Below are positions 26,390 through 36,304 of a stretch of 64,000 nt of DNA, in pieces (position 1 is the stretch's first letter; the number at the start of each line of letters is the position of its first letter). The notes under the pieces were generated by a model. The model saw nothing but the letters and a program-made list of their open reading frames with translations. It was not told the origin of the DNA and ran no database searches. Both the position numbers and the translations under genes were made by a program. The DNA lies in assembly GCF_014154935.1 (NCBI RefSeq), contig NZ_JACEHH010000016.1:1-64000 (forward strand), read 5' to 3'. The stretch is from Stieleria mannarensis. Its GTDB lineage: Bacteria > Planctomycetota > Planctomycetia > Pirellulales > Pirellulaceae.

Positions 26390-28678
26390 CTAGGCCGAGG
26401 CCAGCGACGCCGTCGGATCGACATAGTCGTGGTGCGAACCGATGAATTCCGATTCGCTTTCATCGGTCGCCGGCGAGACCGTGCCGAAGTACAGCAGGCA
26501 CGTCGTGGCGATCCCCATGCTGATCAACGTCCAGAACGGTTGATACGACGGCCCCAAATCGGTCTGGGTCAGGAACACCGACGCGCCCGCCCAGCCGCTT
26601 TCGGTGATCCGTTCCAGTGACACCGACAACGCATTGTTGGTGAAGTGGATCAGGATGCAGGGGAGGATGCTGCCGGTTCGCAGCGTGATCCACCCGAGTG
26701 CGATGCCCATCACCGATGCGGCGATCGATTGCTGCAGGACGCCGTGTGAGATTCCGAACATGATGGCGGTCAACACGACCGCGCGCAGTTTGCCTTTCTC
26801 GCGGACCAGCCCGCCGAAGATGAACCCTCGAAAGGCGAGTTCTTCGCAAATCGCCGGCAGCAACGCCATCAGCAGCACGACGGTCGTCCAGGGTGCCGAT
26901 GCGATCTGCTCGGCGAACGGCTTCATCGCCGCGGCGGCTTCTTCGCTGACCGGATAGACGTGGTTGATCATCTTGGACAGCATCACGTAACTGGGGTGCA
27001 ACGTGACGCCGAACAGGACGGCCAACGGCAGCGTCGTCCAGTGAGGCATGCGGATTCTTAGGCTTTGACGAACCGACTTGGTCATCATCGTCGCCATGAT
27101 CAGTGCCGGAAAGACGATCAACACCTGGGGCATCATCACCAGTTTCGCAATCCCGGTCAGGTCTTGCGGCATTTCGGTGATGGTCAATCGGGCGAAGAAC
27201 AGGGTGACCAGGATGATCGCGCCACAGGCATAGGCTTGCGCGGGCGTCGCGGCGAGTTGTCGGTCGCGCCACAGGTGACGCACCCACATGCCCAGTTCCC
27301 ATTGTTCGCCGCCGCCGAACAACACGGATTCGTCTTCGAACTGGCGACGGGCCCAGCGGGCCGCCAGCCACAAGCAACACCCGGTGACCGTCGCCACCAT
27401 CGGGACATAGAACAATGCCGTCGCGTATTGGCCTTCGACCAGGGCGCGGACCAACAGAAACATACCGGAGACGGGGATCAGGCTGGTTCCGATATTGAGT
27501 GTCGTGCCGGGCAACATCGGCAACATCACCAGCGGCAACGTCACCATCATCAGCGGCATCAGGTAGTACTGGCCCTCTTTACTGCTTTGCGCCATCGCCG
27601 CGACCGCCAGTGCCAACGCGCTGAACAGGCAAGACAGCGGGACCAGGGCGACGAACAGCCACAGCATCGGGACCAGGGGCGGCGCGCCCAGCGAGCCGCC
27701 GGCGGCTCCGACGCCCATGTGTTGGAACACCAGGGAACTGGTCACGAGCATGCTGCCGGCATTGAGTAGCGCCGTCAGCATGCTGAACGAAGCGACCGCG
27801 CCGAGTTTTCCCCACACGATTTCGCTCCGCAGCGCCGGGCTGCACAACAAGGTCTCCAGCGTCCCGCGTTCCTTCTCTCCGGCGACCAAATCGACGGCCG
27901 GATAAAACGCGCCGGTCATCGCCCAGACCAACATGATGAACGGCAACAACTTGCTCCAGAACGCCGCCTCACGCGTGCGTTCGGGGGCGATGTTCTGGTC
28001 GGACCACTCAAACGGCAGCAACACTTCGGCGTCGATGCCGACGCCGGAGAGCCGCTCCTTGATCCACTCGGCGCGCCAGGCGGCCAACACGCCGGCCACG
28101 CGGCCTTTGGCGACGACCGACTGATCGCTGCCCACGTTGAACAGCAACTCGATGTCCGCACCGACCTCGTTGTCGTTCGGGGGCGACTTGATTTCCCCGC
28201 CGACGAAGTCCCCCATCCGTCCGATGTCGCCCATCAGGCCGATCTCTTTGAAGGCGGGCGGGATCAACACGACCAAGTCGAACGCGCCGGTCTTGACCCA
28301 CTGATTGGCCTTTTCGCGAACCGGTCGGTCGCCGGAAAGTTCGTCCCAGCGATACGTCAACAGCTCCAACGCCGCGGGTTGTTCGATCAGATTCGGGGCG
28401 AAGGTTTCGCCGTCAAACAGCTGTGGCGCGTCGGCGATGTTTTCGGTGCCGACGACACAGACCGACGTCGGGTTTTGACGCGTGAATTGTGCGATCTGCA
28501 GCAACAGCATGCCGACCAGCGGATACAGCATGATCGGCAGCACGGCGATCGTGAACAGCGTGCGGCGGTCACGCAGTTGGTCGCGCATTTCACGCAGGTA
28601 GATCAGCCAGACCGCGGCCAGTCGCGGCTTTCCTGCCGTCGCCGCCCTGCGCCGAATCGCCTTGGACGAATCGCTCAT
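26390..28678 (-). CDS. ABC-2 (NatB-type) permease fused to a CPBP intramembrane protease
   Basis: 762 residues. The first 440 residues form an ABC-2 exporter permease: a cytoplasmic lead and TM1 ([21 protein letters not shown]), a large outside loop, and several more helices starting [34 protein letters not shown], a hallmark of NatB/sodium-efflux type permeases. The C-terminal 250 residues are a CPBP (CAAX protease/bacteriocin-processing) domain with the catalytic pair Glu612-Glu613 in CEELAFRG, then ISHGVLQQ and HFTNNALS. The start overlaps the ATPase gene by ATGA, so both are coupled. It may export and then cleave a substrate, or protect the membrane; both are inference. Confidence 0.92.
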   Translation of the reverse strand: MSDSSKAIRRRAATAGKPRLAAVWLIYLREMRDQLRDRRTLFTIAVLPIMLYPLVGMLLLQIAQFTRQNPTSVCVVGTENIADAPQLFDGETFAPNLIEQPAALELLTYRWDELSGDRPVREKANQWVKTGAFDLVVLIPPAFKEIGLMGDIGRMGDFVGGEIKSPPNDNEVGADIELLFNVGSDQSVVAKGRVAGVLAAWRAEWIKERLSGVGIDAEVLLPFEWSDQNIAPERTREAAFWSKLLPFIMLVWAMTGAFYPAVDLVAGEKERGTLETLLCSPALRSEIVWGKLGAVASFSMLTALLNAGSMLVTSSLVFQHMGVGAAGGSLGAPPLVPMLWLFVALVPLSCLFSALALAVAAMAQSSKEGQYYLMPLMMVTLPLVMLPMLPGTTLNIGTSLIPVSGMFLLVRALVEGQYATALFYVPMVATVTGCCLWLAARWARRQFEDESVLFGGGEQWELGMWVRHLWRDRQLAATPAQAYACGAIILVTLFFARLTITEMPQDLTGIAKLVMMPQVLIVFPALIMATMMTKSVRQSLRIRMPHWTTLPLAVLFGVTLHPSYVMLSKMINHVYPVSEEAAAAMKPFAEQIASAPWTTVVLLMALLPAICEELAFRGFIFGGLVREKGKLRAVVLTAIMFGISHGVLQQSIAASVMGIALGWITLRTGSILPCILIHFTNNALSVSLERITESGWAGASVFLTQTDLGPSYQPFWTLISMGIATTCLLYFGTVSPATDESESEFIGSHHDYVDPTASLASA

Positions 28679-29484
28679 ACCAGGTGCTCTCCCGCCGCTC
28701 GTTCGGCCATCGACGCGGGCTCGTTTTGTCCGCCGATCCGCATCTCGTGTTCGTGTTGGCTGAGCAGCCCAAAGAACAGCTCTTCAAAATCGTCTTCGCG
28801 ATGGCGGTCACGGAGTTCTTCCAAGGTGCCGCTGTCGAGAATTTTGCCGCAGTACATGATCGCGATCCGATCACACAACCGTTCGACTTCGCTCATGATG
28901 TGGGTTGAAAAAATCAGGCACTTGCCGGCCTCGCGGAGCGAGCGGATCACGCCCAACAGATTGCGGGCGACCAAGACATCCAAGCCCAACGTCGCCTCGT
29001 CAAACACCAGCACCGGCGGGTCGTGAATCATGGCCCTGGCGATCGAAACCTTCTGCTTCATGCCCGTGGACATCTTGCCGCCGGGGACGTCGCGAAAGTC
29101 GTTCATCCGCAACTGGTCAAACAGGTCTTCTAATCGGTCCTTCAAATGGTCCGACCGCATGCCGTGAAGACGCCCGAAGTACTCCACCATCTCCCAGGCC
29201 GTCATGCGGTCGTAGATGGCGGTGTTGTTGCTGACAAAGCCGATGTTGCGACGGACCTCGGCCGAGTCGCGGACGACGTCATAGCCGGCGACCGTGGCGA
29301 TTCCTTCGGTGGGTTCGAGCACCGTACTGAGCATCCGCAGCACGGTGGTCTTGCCGGCCCCGTTGGGGCCCAGCAGCCCAAAGATCTCGCCCCGCTGAAC
29401 CGAAAACGAGATGCCATCGACCGCCACGAAGCGCCCCCGTTGGAGATCCTCGTACGTCTTGGTCAGATGTTGAACGTGGATCAT
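28675..29484 (-). CDS. ABC transporter ATP-binding protein, NatA type
   Basis: 269 residues. Walker [11 protein letters not shown]-loop at [17 protein letters not shown], signature [15 protein letters not shown] (the form usual for NatA-type exporters rather than LSGGQ), Walker [13 protein letters not shown] and switch His in [11 protein letters not shown] are present. The DEAT instead of DEPT change is mild. About 40 C-terminal residues extend past the core. It is the first gene of a two-gene unit; its stop overlaps the start of the permease-protease fusion. It drives export by that permease. Confidence 0.94.
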   Translation of the reverse strand: MIHVQHLTKTYEDLQRGRFVAVDGISFSVQRGEIFGLLGPNGAGKTTVLRMLSTVLEPTEGIATVAGYDVVRDSAEVRRNIGFVSNNTAIYDRMTAWEMVEYFGRLHGMRSDHLKDRLEDLFDQLRMNDFRDVPGGKMSTGMKQKVSIARAMIHDPPVLVFDEATLGLDVLVARNLLGVIRSLREAGKCLIFSTHIMSEVERLCDRIAIMYCGKILDSGTLEELRDRHREDDFEELFFGLLSQHEHEMRIGGQNEPASMAERAAGEHLV

Positions 29485-29763
29485 GCGCGAGAGCGGGCCC
29501 CAAGAGCGGTCGGTCAGAACTGGTTTCTCGAAACTAGCTCATCGAACCGGCCGTGTGCTTCAAATCCTCGCTCCACGCCGCAGGATCGGCTAATCATCAA
29601 CGGCACAACCGACAGAAGCGGCAATGCTTATTGGATCCTGTGACGGAGCCCGGGAAGGAATACTTTCGCGATTCGTGACGGATTAAACTCGGGGTTGACG
29701 CGTTGCCTATCAAGACAGGGGCGAATGACTACATTTCCGCCGCCAGAGCGCGGGGTTAGCACC

Positions 29764-30189
29764 ATGCCGAAATCATCAAAGTTGCACGCCAAGCTGAAGG
29801 CCGCCGACCGTCGCCGTCGGCGTCGAAAGTTGTCCGACCAAGGGCAAGGACCGGAGTCGAAACCGACCGAGACGCGGCGGCAAGTCTCGGACGGTGCCGA
29901 CGCCCCCCGGTTGATGATCGAAGCCGCGCTGGCCGTCGCCGATCGAAACGCCCAACTGAACGATTCGGCGGTGATCGGGGCGCTGCGGGCGATCAAGAAT
30001 CAGACCACGTCGCAATCCAGTTTCACTGTGGCTGTGATGGATGAAATGACCGCCAGGCTCGATGCCGCCGGGGTCACTCCATCCGACCGCCGCTCGGCAG
30101 CGAGCGAACTGTTGGCGATCGCGGTGCAAAACGTGGATTCCGAATCGCCCCGGGCGTTGATCGGCTACCTTGAGTTGATCGCGTCGTAA
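29764..30189 (+). CDS. Hypothetical protein with basic N-terminus
   Basis: 141 residues from ATG 29764; ATG 29725 is also possible and has AGGGG four bases upstream, so the start is unsettled. The N-terminus is very basic (HAKLKAADRRRRRRKLSDQ), followed by a helical region (LMIEAALAVADRNAQLNDSAVIGALRAIKN and MDEMTARLDAAG). No family is recognised. The shape suggests a small nucleic-acid-binding or regulatory protein. It stands alone between a divergent ABC unit and the porin gene. Confidence 0.55.
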   Translation: MPKSSKLHAKLKAADRRRRRRKLSDQGQGPESKPTETRRQVSDGADAPRLMIEAALAVADRNAQLNDSAVIGALRAIKNQTTSQSSFTVAVMDEMTARLDAAGVTPSDRRSAASELLAIAVQNVDSESPRALIGYLELIAS

Positions 30190-30507
30190 CCTCGGTTTCT
30201 TCACACCGCCTTCATGGGATCTTCATCGAGGGCCGGAAGGGTGAAAAGATGCGACGGTTGTTCGCGAAATGACAGCCGAAATTGTCAAAGCGTAGCGACG
30301 CTCCGGGTTGTGCGTTCTGAGCCGTGATGAACGGTCGGTCGCGTGCTCCGACCACCCTTTCCGGCTCCGGCCAAAATCTCCGTACACCGGCAAATCGTTG
30401 ATCCGAGCAACGGACGATGCCAGGAATTGTTGGCGGGGGCCAAAAGGATGTACCGACGGATCGGTACACAACGCTCGTCACGACTGCTCACGGATGACAA
30501 CGAAGCG
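30190..30507. other. Porin leader region with hairpins
   Basis: About 320 bp. AGCGT-AGCG-ACGCT forms a small hairpin near 30290, and the perfect 8-bp stem TGTACCGA-CGGA-TCGGTACA lies at 30449-30468, 40 bp before the porin ATG. No gene seen. Confidence 0.5.
30449..30468. promoter_or_regulatory. Perfect palindrome before the porin gene
   Basis: TGTACCGACGGATCGGTACA is a perfect 8-bp inverted repeat with four-base spacer. The position fits an operator or an RNA hairpin in the 5' leader. It is not an obvious Pho box. Confidence 0.4.
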
Positions 30508-32067
30508 ATGAAAAAGACTCTTGGTGTGCGCACGCGGCGCTTTTCGCTCGCGCTTGCGCTGGCGACGTGCTTTGGCACTGCGGCGGCAGACGCCGACGAC
30601 AATCTGTTTGGCTTGCCGAGCGACAACTCGGCGCCGATCTATCGCACGGCGACGCTCGGCTCGGCCGATGCCGGGGCGCTGATCGAGTCCGAGCCTTCGG
30701 CTTCGGACGCGGTCGTCGATGGCGGCACTGTTCCGCTGGAAGACTATGAAAAACTGCTCGGGCGGGTCGGCGATTTGGAATCGTCCTGGCAGAAGTACCA
30801 GGACAAACTCAAGAGCGAAGCCGACGCCAAGAAAAAAAAGCCCGTCCTGAAGTTCAACGGGCGGGTTCACCTGGACAACTGGAACTTCCTTGATAGTGAC
30901 GCAGGGATCAACGAACTGGAAACCGGCGATCCGACAGACGACCCGGAAGATCGTTGGGACTTCCGTCGAATTCGGATGGAGCTTTCCGGAGACGTCCCCG
31001 GAAACATGGAATGGCGGATCCAGATCGACTTCAACAATCCCAGCTCGGCGGAAATGAAGGACGTCTATCTGGGGTTCAACGAGTTGCCGCACAATCAAGT
31101 CCTGTTGATCGGGAATCAGAAGCGACCGATCGGTTTGGACCACCTCAACAGTAGCCGTCACAACGTGTTCGCCGAACGGCCGCTGGCGGTTGAAACGTTC
31201 AACGAAGATGCACGTCGGCTGGGCGTCTGTATGTACGGTTTGACCGACGACGAATCGATCCATTGGCGCTACGGTGCATTCTTGCTGGAAAACATCAGCA
31301 CCGACGGACGCTATCGCGGTGACTTTGACGAGGCGGGATTATATGGCCGTTTGTCGGCCAGTCCCTGGTACGACGACATCAGCGGCGGACGCGGTTATTG
31401 GCACTGTGCCATCGCCGGGTCGGTCAACCAAACCGACGGCGACGGCCAGCTGGATAACGACCAGAATGCCAACGAAGCACGTTTCCGTACCCGACCGGAG
31501 GCGCGAAGCGATTCACGGTGGTGGAACACCGGTCGAATCCTCGGTGCCGAAGGCTACCAACAACTCGCTTTCGAATCGATGTTGAACATCGGCGCGCTCC
31601 AGATCACCGGTGAGTACTTCACCACCTGGCTGCAACGGGATGCGTTGGGCGGATTCAACGGCAGCGACCTGACGTTCCACGGCGGCTACCTGTTCGCGCA
31701 CTACTTCCTGACCGGCGAGCATATCCCGCTGAAGCGAAGCGCGGGAACGATCGATCGGGTCAAACCCTTCGAAAACTTCTTCGTCGTCGATCGCTGCACC
31801 GGCGGAACCGGACGCGGTTGGGGGGCACTGGGCCTCGGTCTGCGTGCCGACTACTTGGACCTGTCCGACTCCGATATCCGCGGCGGACAAGGGTACACGG
31901 TCACGGCCGGTCTGAACTGGTACTGGACGGCGTACTCCAAGATTCAAGCCAACTTGGTGATGGGCGAAATCGAAAACGCCGGTCAAGGTCGCTCGGCCGT
32001 GCCGCTTGCCGCCGGCATCGACGGTGACTTTAGCATTCTCGGTTTCCGCTACATGATCGACTTCTAA
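30508..32067 (+). CDS. Outer-membrane porin of the phosphate-selective OprO/OprP family
   Basis: 519 residues. ATG 30508 opens a clear signal peptide (MKKTLGVRTRRFSLALALATCFGTAAADA). A short coiled segment (YEKLLGRVGDLESSWQKYQDKLKSEADAKKKK, about 75-110) follows, as in trimeric OprO/P-like proteins. The barrel has alternating aromatic strands: FNGRVHLDNWNF, FRRIRMELSGDVPGNMEWRIQIDFNN, LLIGNQKRPIGLDHLNSSRHNVFAERPL, and the final LGFRYMIDF with C-terminal Phe. This block order is typical of the family. The anion it passes is unknown. The next gene encodes a secreted Cys-rich protein 68 bp downstream, perhaps cotranscribed. Confidence 0.9.
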   Translation: MKKTLGVRTRRFSLALALATCFGTAAADADDNLFGLPSDNSAPIYRTATLGSADAGALIESEPSASDAVVDGGTVPLEDYEKLLGRVGDLESSWQKYQDKLKSEADAKKKKPVLKFNGRVHLDNWNFLDSDAGINELETGDPTDDPEDRWDFRRIRMELSGDVPGNMEWRIQIDFNNPSSAEMKDVYLGFNELPHNQVLLIGNQKRPIGLDHLNSSRHNVFAERPLAVETFNEDARRLGVCMYGLTDDESIHWRYGAFLLENISTDGRYRGDFDEAGLYGRLSASPWYDDISGGRGYWHCAIAGSVNQTDGDGQLDNDQNANEARFRTRPEARSDSRWWNTGRILGAEGYQQLAFESMLNIGALQITGEYFTTWLQRDALGGFNGSDLTFHGGYLFAHYFLTGEHIPLKRSAGTIDRVKPFENFFVVDRCTGGTGRGWGALGLGLRADYLDLSDSDIRGGQGYTVTAGLNWYWTAYSKIQANLVMGEIENAGQGRSAVPLAAGIDGDFSILGFRYMIDF

Positions 32068-32135
32068 CGATCCAACCGCATGTCCAACGTCTGCCACGGC
32101 GTTTCAACAAACCATTCCATTTACCGAACGAAGTC

Positions 32136-32774
32136 ATGTCCATTCAAAAAACGATCCAGGCCGGGCTGCTGCTGGCAGTGGCCCTTTACTTGACCAGTTC
32201 CAACCAAGCGCTGGCCCTGGGCGGAAAACTGCTCGATCAAACCGGCTGTTCTTGCTGCCCCGTGTGTGACCACGTTTGCAAGCTCGATGCAGAGGTGGTT
32301 GACGAAGAAAAGACTTGTTTCCACGTCGAATCCAAAGTGATTTGCATTCCCCGCGTCGTGTTCCCCTGGCAAAAAGCCAAGAAAGCCGCCTGTGCCTCCT
32401 GCAACGCCTGCGACGGTCTCGGCTGCACCAATTGCGTCCACAACGGTGCTCGCGTCCGCAGAATCTGTGTGCTGAAACCGGAGAAATACACCTGCCCGGC
32501 TTGCAAGTACACTTGGACGGCGGAAAAGAAGCCGTGTGGCGGTTGCGGCACGGCTGGTTGCGGAACAGGAGCCTGCTGTGGCGGGCACGGTTGCGACAGC
32601 GGTTGTGCCGCCGCACCGGCGGCGCCGATGCCCACCCCGACGCCCGCGACCCCATCGCCCGCCATTCCGGCACCGGTCGCCGCACCCCAGGCCGAGCCCA
32701 CCGTCGATGCCTCCGACTACTATCGCCAATTCGGCAGCGGCATCTCCGCGATCCCGGCGCCGGTGGCCTTCTGA
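32136..32774 (+). CDS. Secreted cysteine-rich hypothetical protein
   Basis: 212 residues. A signal peptide is seen (to about residue 27, ALALGG). The mature part has around 25 Cys in CxxC and CC pairs: CSCCPVCDHVCK, CASCNACDGLGCTNC, CPACKYTW, CGGCGTAGCGTGACCGGHGC. The C-terminus is Ala/Pro/Thr-rich (PAAPMPTPTPATPSPAIPAPVAAP) and may be a wall or membrane linker. The pattern suggests metal binding or a disulphide-rich envelope protein; no family is recognised. A strong terminator follows at 32800-32839, so the porin and this gene may form one unit. Confidence 0.7.
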   Translation: MSIQKTIQAGLLLAVALYLTSSNQALALGGKLLDQTGCSCCPVCDHVCKLDAEVVDEEKTCFHVESKVICIPRVVFPWQKAKKAACASCNACDGLGCTNCVHNGARVRRICVLKPEKYTCPACKYTWTAEKKPCGGCGTAGCGTGACCGGHGCDSGCAAAPAAPMPTPTPATPSPAIPAPVAAPQAEPTVDASDYYRQFGSGISAIPAPVAF

Positions 32775-32799
32775 TCGGCTGATTCAATTCTCGGGTTCC

Positions 32800-32839
32800 A
32801 AAACCTCGTCTTTGCCCTCTGGCAGAGGCGAGGTTTTTT
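32800..32839 (+). terminator. Rho-independent terminator after the Cys-rich gene
   Basis: AAAACCTCG pairs with CGAGGTTTT, enclosing an inner CCTCT-GGC-AGAGG hairpin, and a six-T run ends at 32839. Confidence 0.85.
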
Positions 32840-32859
32840 CGTGAACCGCTGCGTCATTG

Positions 32860-32922
32860 GTAGCAACGCTTGCCAGAACGTGGTGGCCTCGGCGATTCCC
32901 ACGCTCTGGCAAGCGTTGCTAC
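32860..32922. repeat. GTAGCAACGCTTGCCAG inverted pair
   Basis: Arm one at 32860-32883 and its near-perfect inverse at 32899-32922 (two mismatches). Each arm begins GTAGC and holds a GCCA loop, linking it to the 22497 repeat (TAGCGACGCTCGCCAGAGC). Confidence 0.75.
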
Positions 32923-33002
32923 GGCTGACGTGCATGCCCTCCGCATCGATCCGATCGGCTAAACTCACCGCGTCAATCCACAACCACAAAAGAGGCTTCA
33001 CA

Positions 33003-33551
33003 ATGTCGCGAGCGTTATTGGTGATCGATGTCCAGCGGGAATACTTCGACGGGGCGCTGCCGGTCACGCATCCCGCCGGTCACCTGGAATGCATCCTGGA
33101 TGTAATGGACCGCGCAGCCGACGCCAAGGTGCCCACGGTGGTCATTCGCCATCACCAAGCCGATCCCGAGTCACCGATCTTTCGCAAGGATTCCGAGATG
33201 TGGCAATTACACGACGAAGTCAACGCGCGTCCCCGCGACGTGTTGATCGACAAGCAGTTGCCGGGATCGTTCACCGGGACAAATCTGGACCAATGGCTCA
33301 AGGAAAACGGAATCGACACGGTCAGCATCGCCGGCTACATGACCCACATGTGTTGCGACACGACGGCCCGGCAAGCGTTCCATCGCGGTTACAAGGTCGA
33401 ATTCTTACGCGACGCGACCGGGACGTTGACCGTCGAAAACGATGCCGGCAAGGCGACCGCCGAAGAACTGCAGCAATCGATCCTGGTCGCCCAGCAGATG
33501 TTCATCAGCGAAGTGATCAGCAGCGACGTTTGGAAGCAACGCGTGGGGTGA
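33003..33551 (+). CDS. Isochorismatase-family cysteine hydrolase
   Basis: 182 residues. The catalytic triad is visible: Asp in LLVIDVQREYFDG (residue 8), Lys in DVLIDKQLPGSF (about 82) and Cys in GYMTHMCCDTTARQAFHRGY (about 117). This matches nicotinamidase/isochorismatase-like hydrolases. The HHQADPESPIF stretch may help metal or substrate binding. ATG 33003 is chosen because MSRALLVIDVQ is the usual family start and AGAGG lies 10 bases upstream; sequence before it is repeat DNA. It stands alone. The substrate, an amide or isochorismate-like ether, is unknown. Confidence 0.88.
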   Translation: MSRALLVIDVQREYFDGALPVTHPAGHLECILDVMDRAADAKVPTVVIRHHQADPESPIFRKDSEMWQLHDEVNARPRDVLIDKQLPGSFTGTNLDQWLKENGIDTVSIAGYMTHMCCDTTARQAFHRGYKVEFLRDATGTLTVENDAGKATAEELQQSILVAQQMFISEVISSDVWKQRVG

Positions 33552-33632
33552 ACAAGCCAGTCGGCAGCTCGCATCGAAAATCGAAATCAGCCTTACCGGT
33601 CTCGAGGGGCATGGGCATCAAGTTAAGACGAA

Positions 33633-33927
33633 ACCCTCACTGGCAGAGGTCATGCGGTTTCTAAGTCTTTAATTCGAAATGGTTTTTGCAGATTTTTCTG
33701 GCCGCCCTGAACCACAGGGAGGTCGATTGCCCACGGTTAGCAGCGCGAACCCACAGTTCCCAGTCCGCATCACATCCGTGGGTTCGCGCTGCGATCCTTG
33801 GGGGGGCGGTTCCTCCAGGCCTCCTGTCCGAACGCACCGCCTGAAAGCAAGCTTGCTGCCAGGGGGGAGGCGCGCATACGCCGTGTATCGATGAGATTAA
33901 AAATCGCATGACCTCGGCAGGGAGGGT
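33633..33927. repeat. ~295-bp element with outer and inner inverted repeats
   Basis: The outer arms share GAGGTCATGCG (33646-33656 and its inverse at 33905-33915) in a 28-bp imperfect match. Inside, GCAGCGCGAACCCAC at 33740-33754 pairs perfectly with 33778-33792. Just upstream, GGCATCAAGTTAAGAC recurs at about 47705 as GGCATCAAGTTAGGAC. It could be a MITE-like element or a structured RNA. Confidence 0.6.
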
Positions 33928-34048
33928 GTCTTCAGGAGTTCGCCGCCGCCGCATCTTGATTTGATGCGCATTCAGGGCGAGGGGTTTCGGAGGGAATCCG
34001 CATCCGCGCTTGGGGGGCAGCCGGCACCAATCCCATCCGCCATCATTC

Positions 34049-34092
34049 TGCCCCGAATCATTCTGCCTCGAGCAGTCTTTCGGGGCATTTTT
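34049..34092 (+). promoter_or_regulatory. Candidate transcription attenuator upstream of ilvH-ilvC
   Basis: TGCCCCGAA (34049-34057) pairs with TTCGGGGCA (34079-34087), with inner CTGC-CTCGA-GCAG, then TTTTT (34088-34092). In the frame leading to ilvH this DNA reads Ile-Ile-Leu-Pro-Arg twice. The same bases match a dispersed repeat, which weakens the leader-peptide idea. Confidence 0.45.
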
Positions 34093-34248
34093 CGTTTCCC
34101 GATCCCGTCGCCGTGCTCGAAATCCGGTCAGAACCGGGCTTTTCGGCCAGTTATCGGCGCTGCCCTTGCTGGCCGGTGCTCGCAAAATTATCCTACCGGG
34201 CTCAAATTTCAGGACTTTCTTTCTCCAAACACGGTCAAAACCGGTCAG

Positions 34249-34785
34249 ATGCCCAGCCCCACTCAGCGACACGTTCTCTCCGCTCTGGTCCAGAACGTTC
34301 CCGGGGTACTCGCCCACATTTCTGGGATGCTTGCCTCGCGTGGCTTCAACATCGACTCGCTCGCAGTCGGTGAAACCGAAAACAAAACGCTCTCTCGCAT
34401 GACTTTCGTCGTCGTCGGTGACGACCGAGTGCTAGAGCAGGTACGCAAGCAGCTGGAGAAGATTGTCACGGTCGTACGCGTCATCGACGTCAGCAGCCGA
34501 GATTTCGTCGAACGCGATTTATTGCTGTTGAAGGTCCAGGCACCTTCGGGCCCCAAGCGGGCGGAGATTCGTGAGTTGGTCGATATCTTTCGCGGCCGCA
34601 TCGTCGATGTCGGTCCGGAAGAATTGATGATCGAAATCAGCGGTCGCGAGAACAAGGTCCAGGCGTTCATCGAACGCGTTCGGCCCTACGGGATCACCGA
34701 ATTGGTCCGTACCGGTCGAGTCGCGATGGTCCGCAGCGATTCGGAGATCGCGATCGCCGACGAAACGACCCAGGCGACCGCCTAG
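34249..34785 (+). CDS. ilvH: Acetolactate synthase small (regulatory) subunit
   Basis: 178 residues, the normal IlvH/IlvN length. The ACT domain starts RHVLSALVQNVPGVLAHISGMLASRGFNIDSLAVGETEN, the classic valine-binding region. The second domain has DFVERDLLLLKV, RAEIRELVDIFRGRIVDVG and the ending RPYGITELVRTGRVAM. It activates and confers feedback inhibition on the large subunit, which is not in the window. ATG 34249 is the first start directly before the conserved domain. ilvC follows after 185 bp on the same strand, so the two are likely co-regulated in branched-chain amino acid synthesis. Confidence 0.95.
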   Translation: MPSPTQRHVLSALVQNVPGVLAHISGMLASRGFNIDSLAVGETENKTLSRMTFVVVGDDRVLEQVRKQLEKIVTVVRVIDVSSRDFVERDLLLLKVQAPSGPKRAEIRELVDIFRGRIVDVGPEELMIEISGRENKVQAFIERVRPYGITELVRTGRVAMVRSDSEIAIADETTQATA

Positions 34786-34811
34786 CGATGACCGGCAGGC
34801 CGACCGCCTGA

Positions 34812-35978
<1,167 letters not shown>

Positions 35979-36304
35979 TCCAAACGATTTGATCGAACGG
36001 GTAAGCGGTGGCCGTCGGAGGGGCGTGCGACGTCCTTTCTAGGTCGTCGCGCCGAGCCCCACGGGCGTCGGTCCGGAAGGGCCATCGTACCCTGAGAAAA
36101 AAGATCGCCCTAAGCTGGTCGGTCCTGTGGCCGACGTTTGTCGCTGCCAAGCAGCGACAGGGGAATCGCCGAAAGGTTAGAACACCAGCGTTTGCCGAAT
36201 CTCTTCGTCGGATTGCTCTCGCCACCGCTTGCGAGAATCCGCACAATGGGGCGCAACCTGTTGTTCCCTCGCTCGCCCCGGCTTCTTTCCGGTACCCCCG
36301 CACC
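35979..36304. other. Intergenic region between ilvC and the DUF4254 gene
   Basis: It holds a 67-bp dispersed element at 36025-36090 and no gene. The DUF4254 frame is open upstream to 36008 but the extra residues are not conserved in character. Confidence 0.5.
36025..36090 (-). repeat. Copy 3 of the ~67-bp GTACGATGGCCC element
   Basis: GTGCGACGTCCTTTCTAGG at one end, GGAAGGGCCATCGTAC at the other. Its reverse complement matches 3592-3659 almost base for base over the full length. It is in the leader of the DUF4254 gene. Confidence 0.7.

Larger units (their letters stand above)
33552..34248. other. Structured non-coding stretch upstream of ilvH
   Basis: About 700 bp without a convincing gene. 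It contains the imperfect outer inverted repeat 33633-33660/33900-33927, a perfect inner repeat and the attenuator-like hairpin at 34049. It may be an ilvH leader plus a mobile or RNA element. Confidence 0.5.

Noticed and set aside
34049-34092. Riboswitch or T-box for ilv genes
   Set aside because: No T-box consensus or specifier loop was seen; only a terminator-like hairpin and a repeat.
33961-34248. N-terminal extension of IlvH
   Set aside because: The frame is open but the translated lead is repeat-derived and IlvH of normal length starts at 34249.
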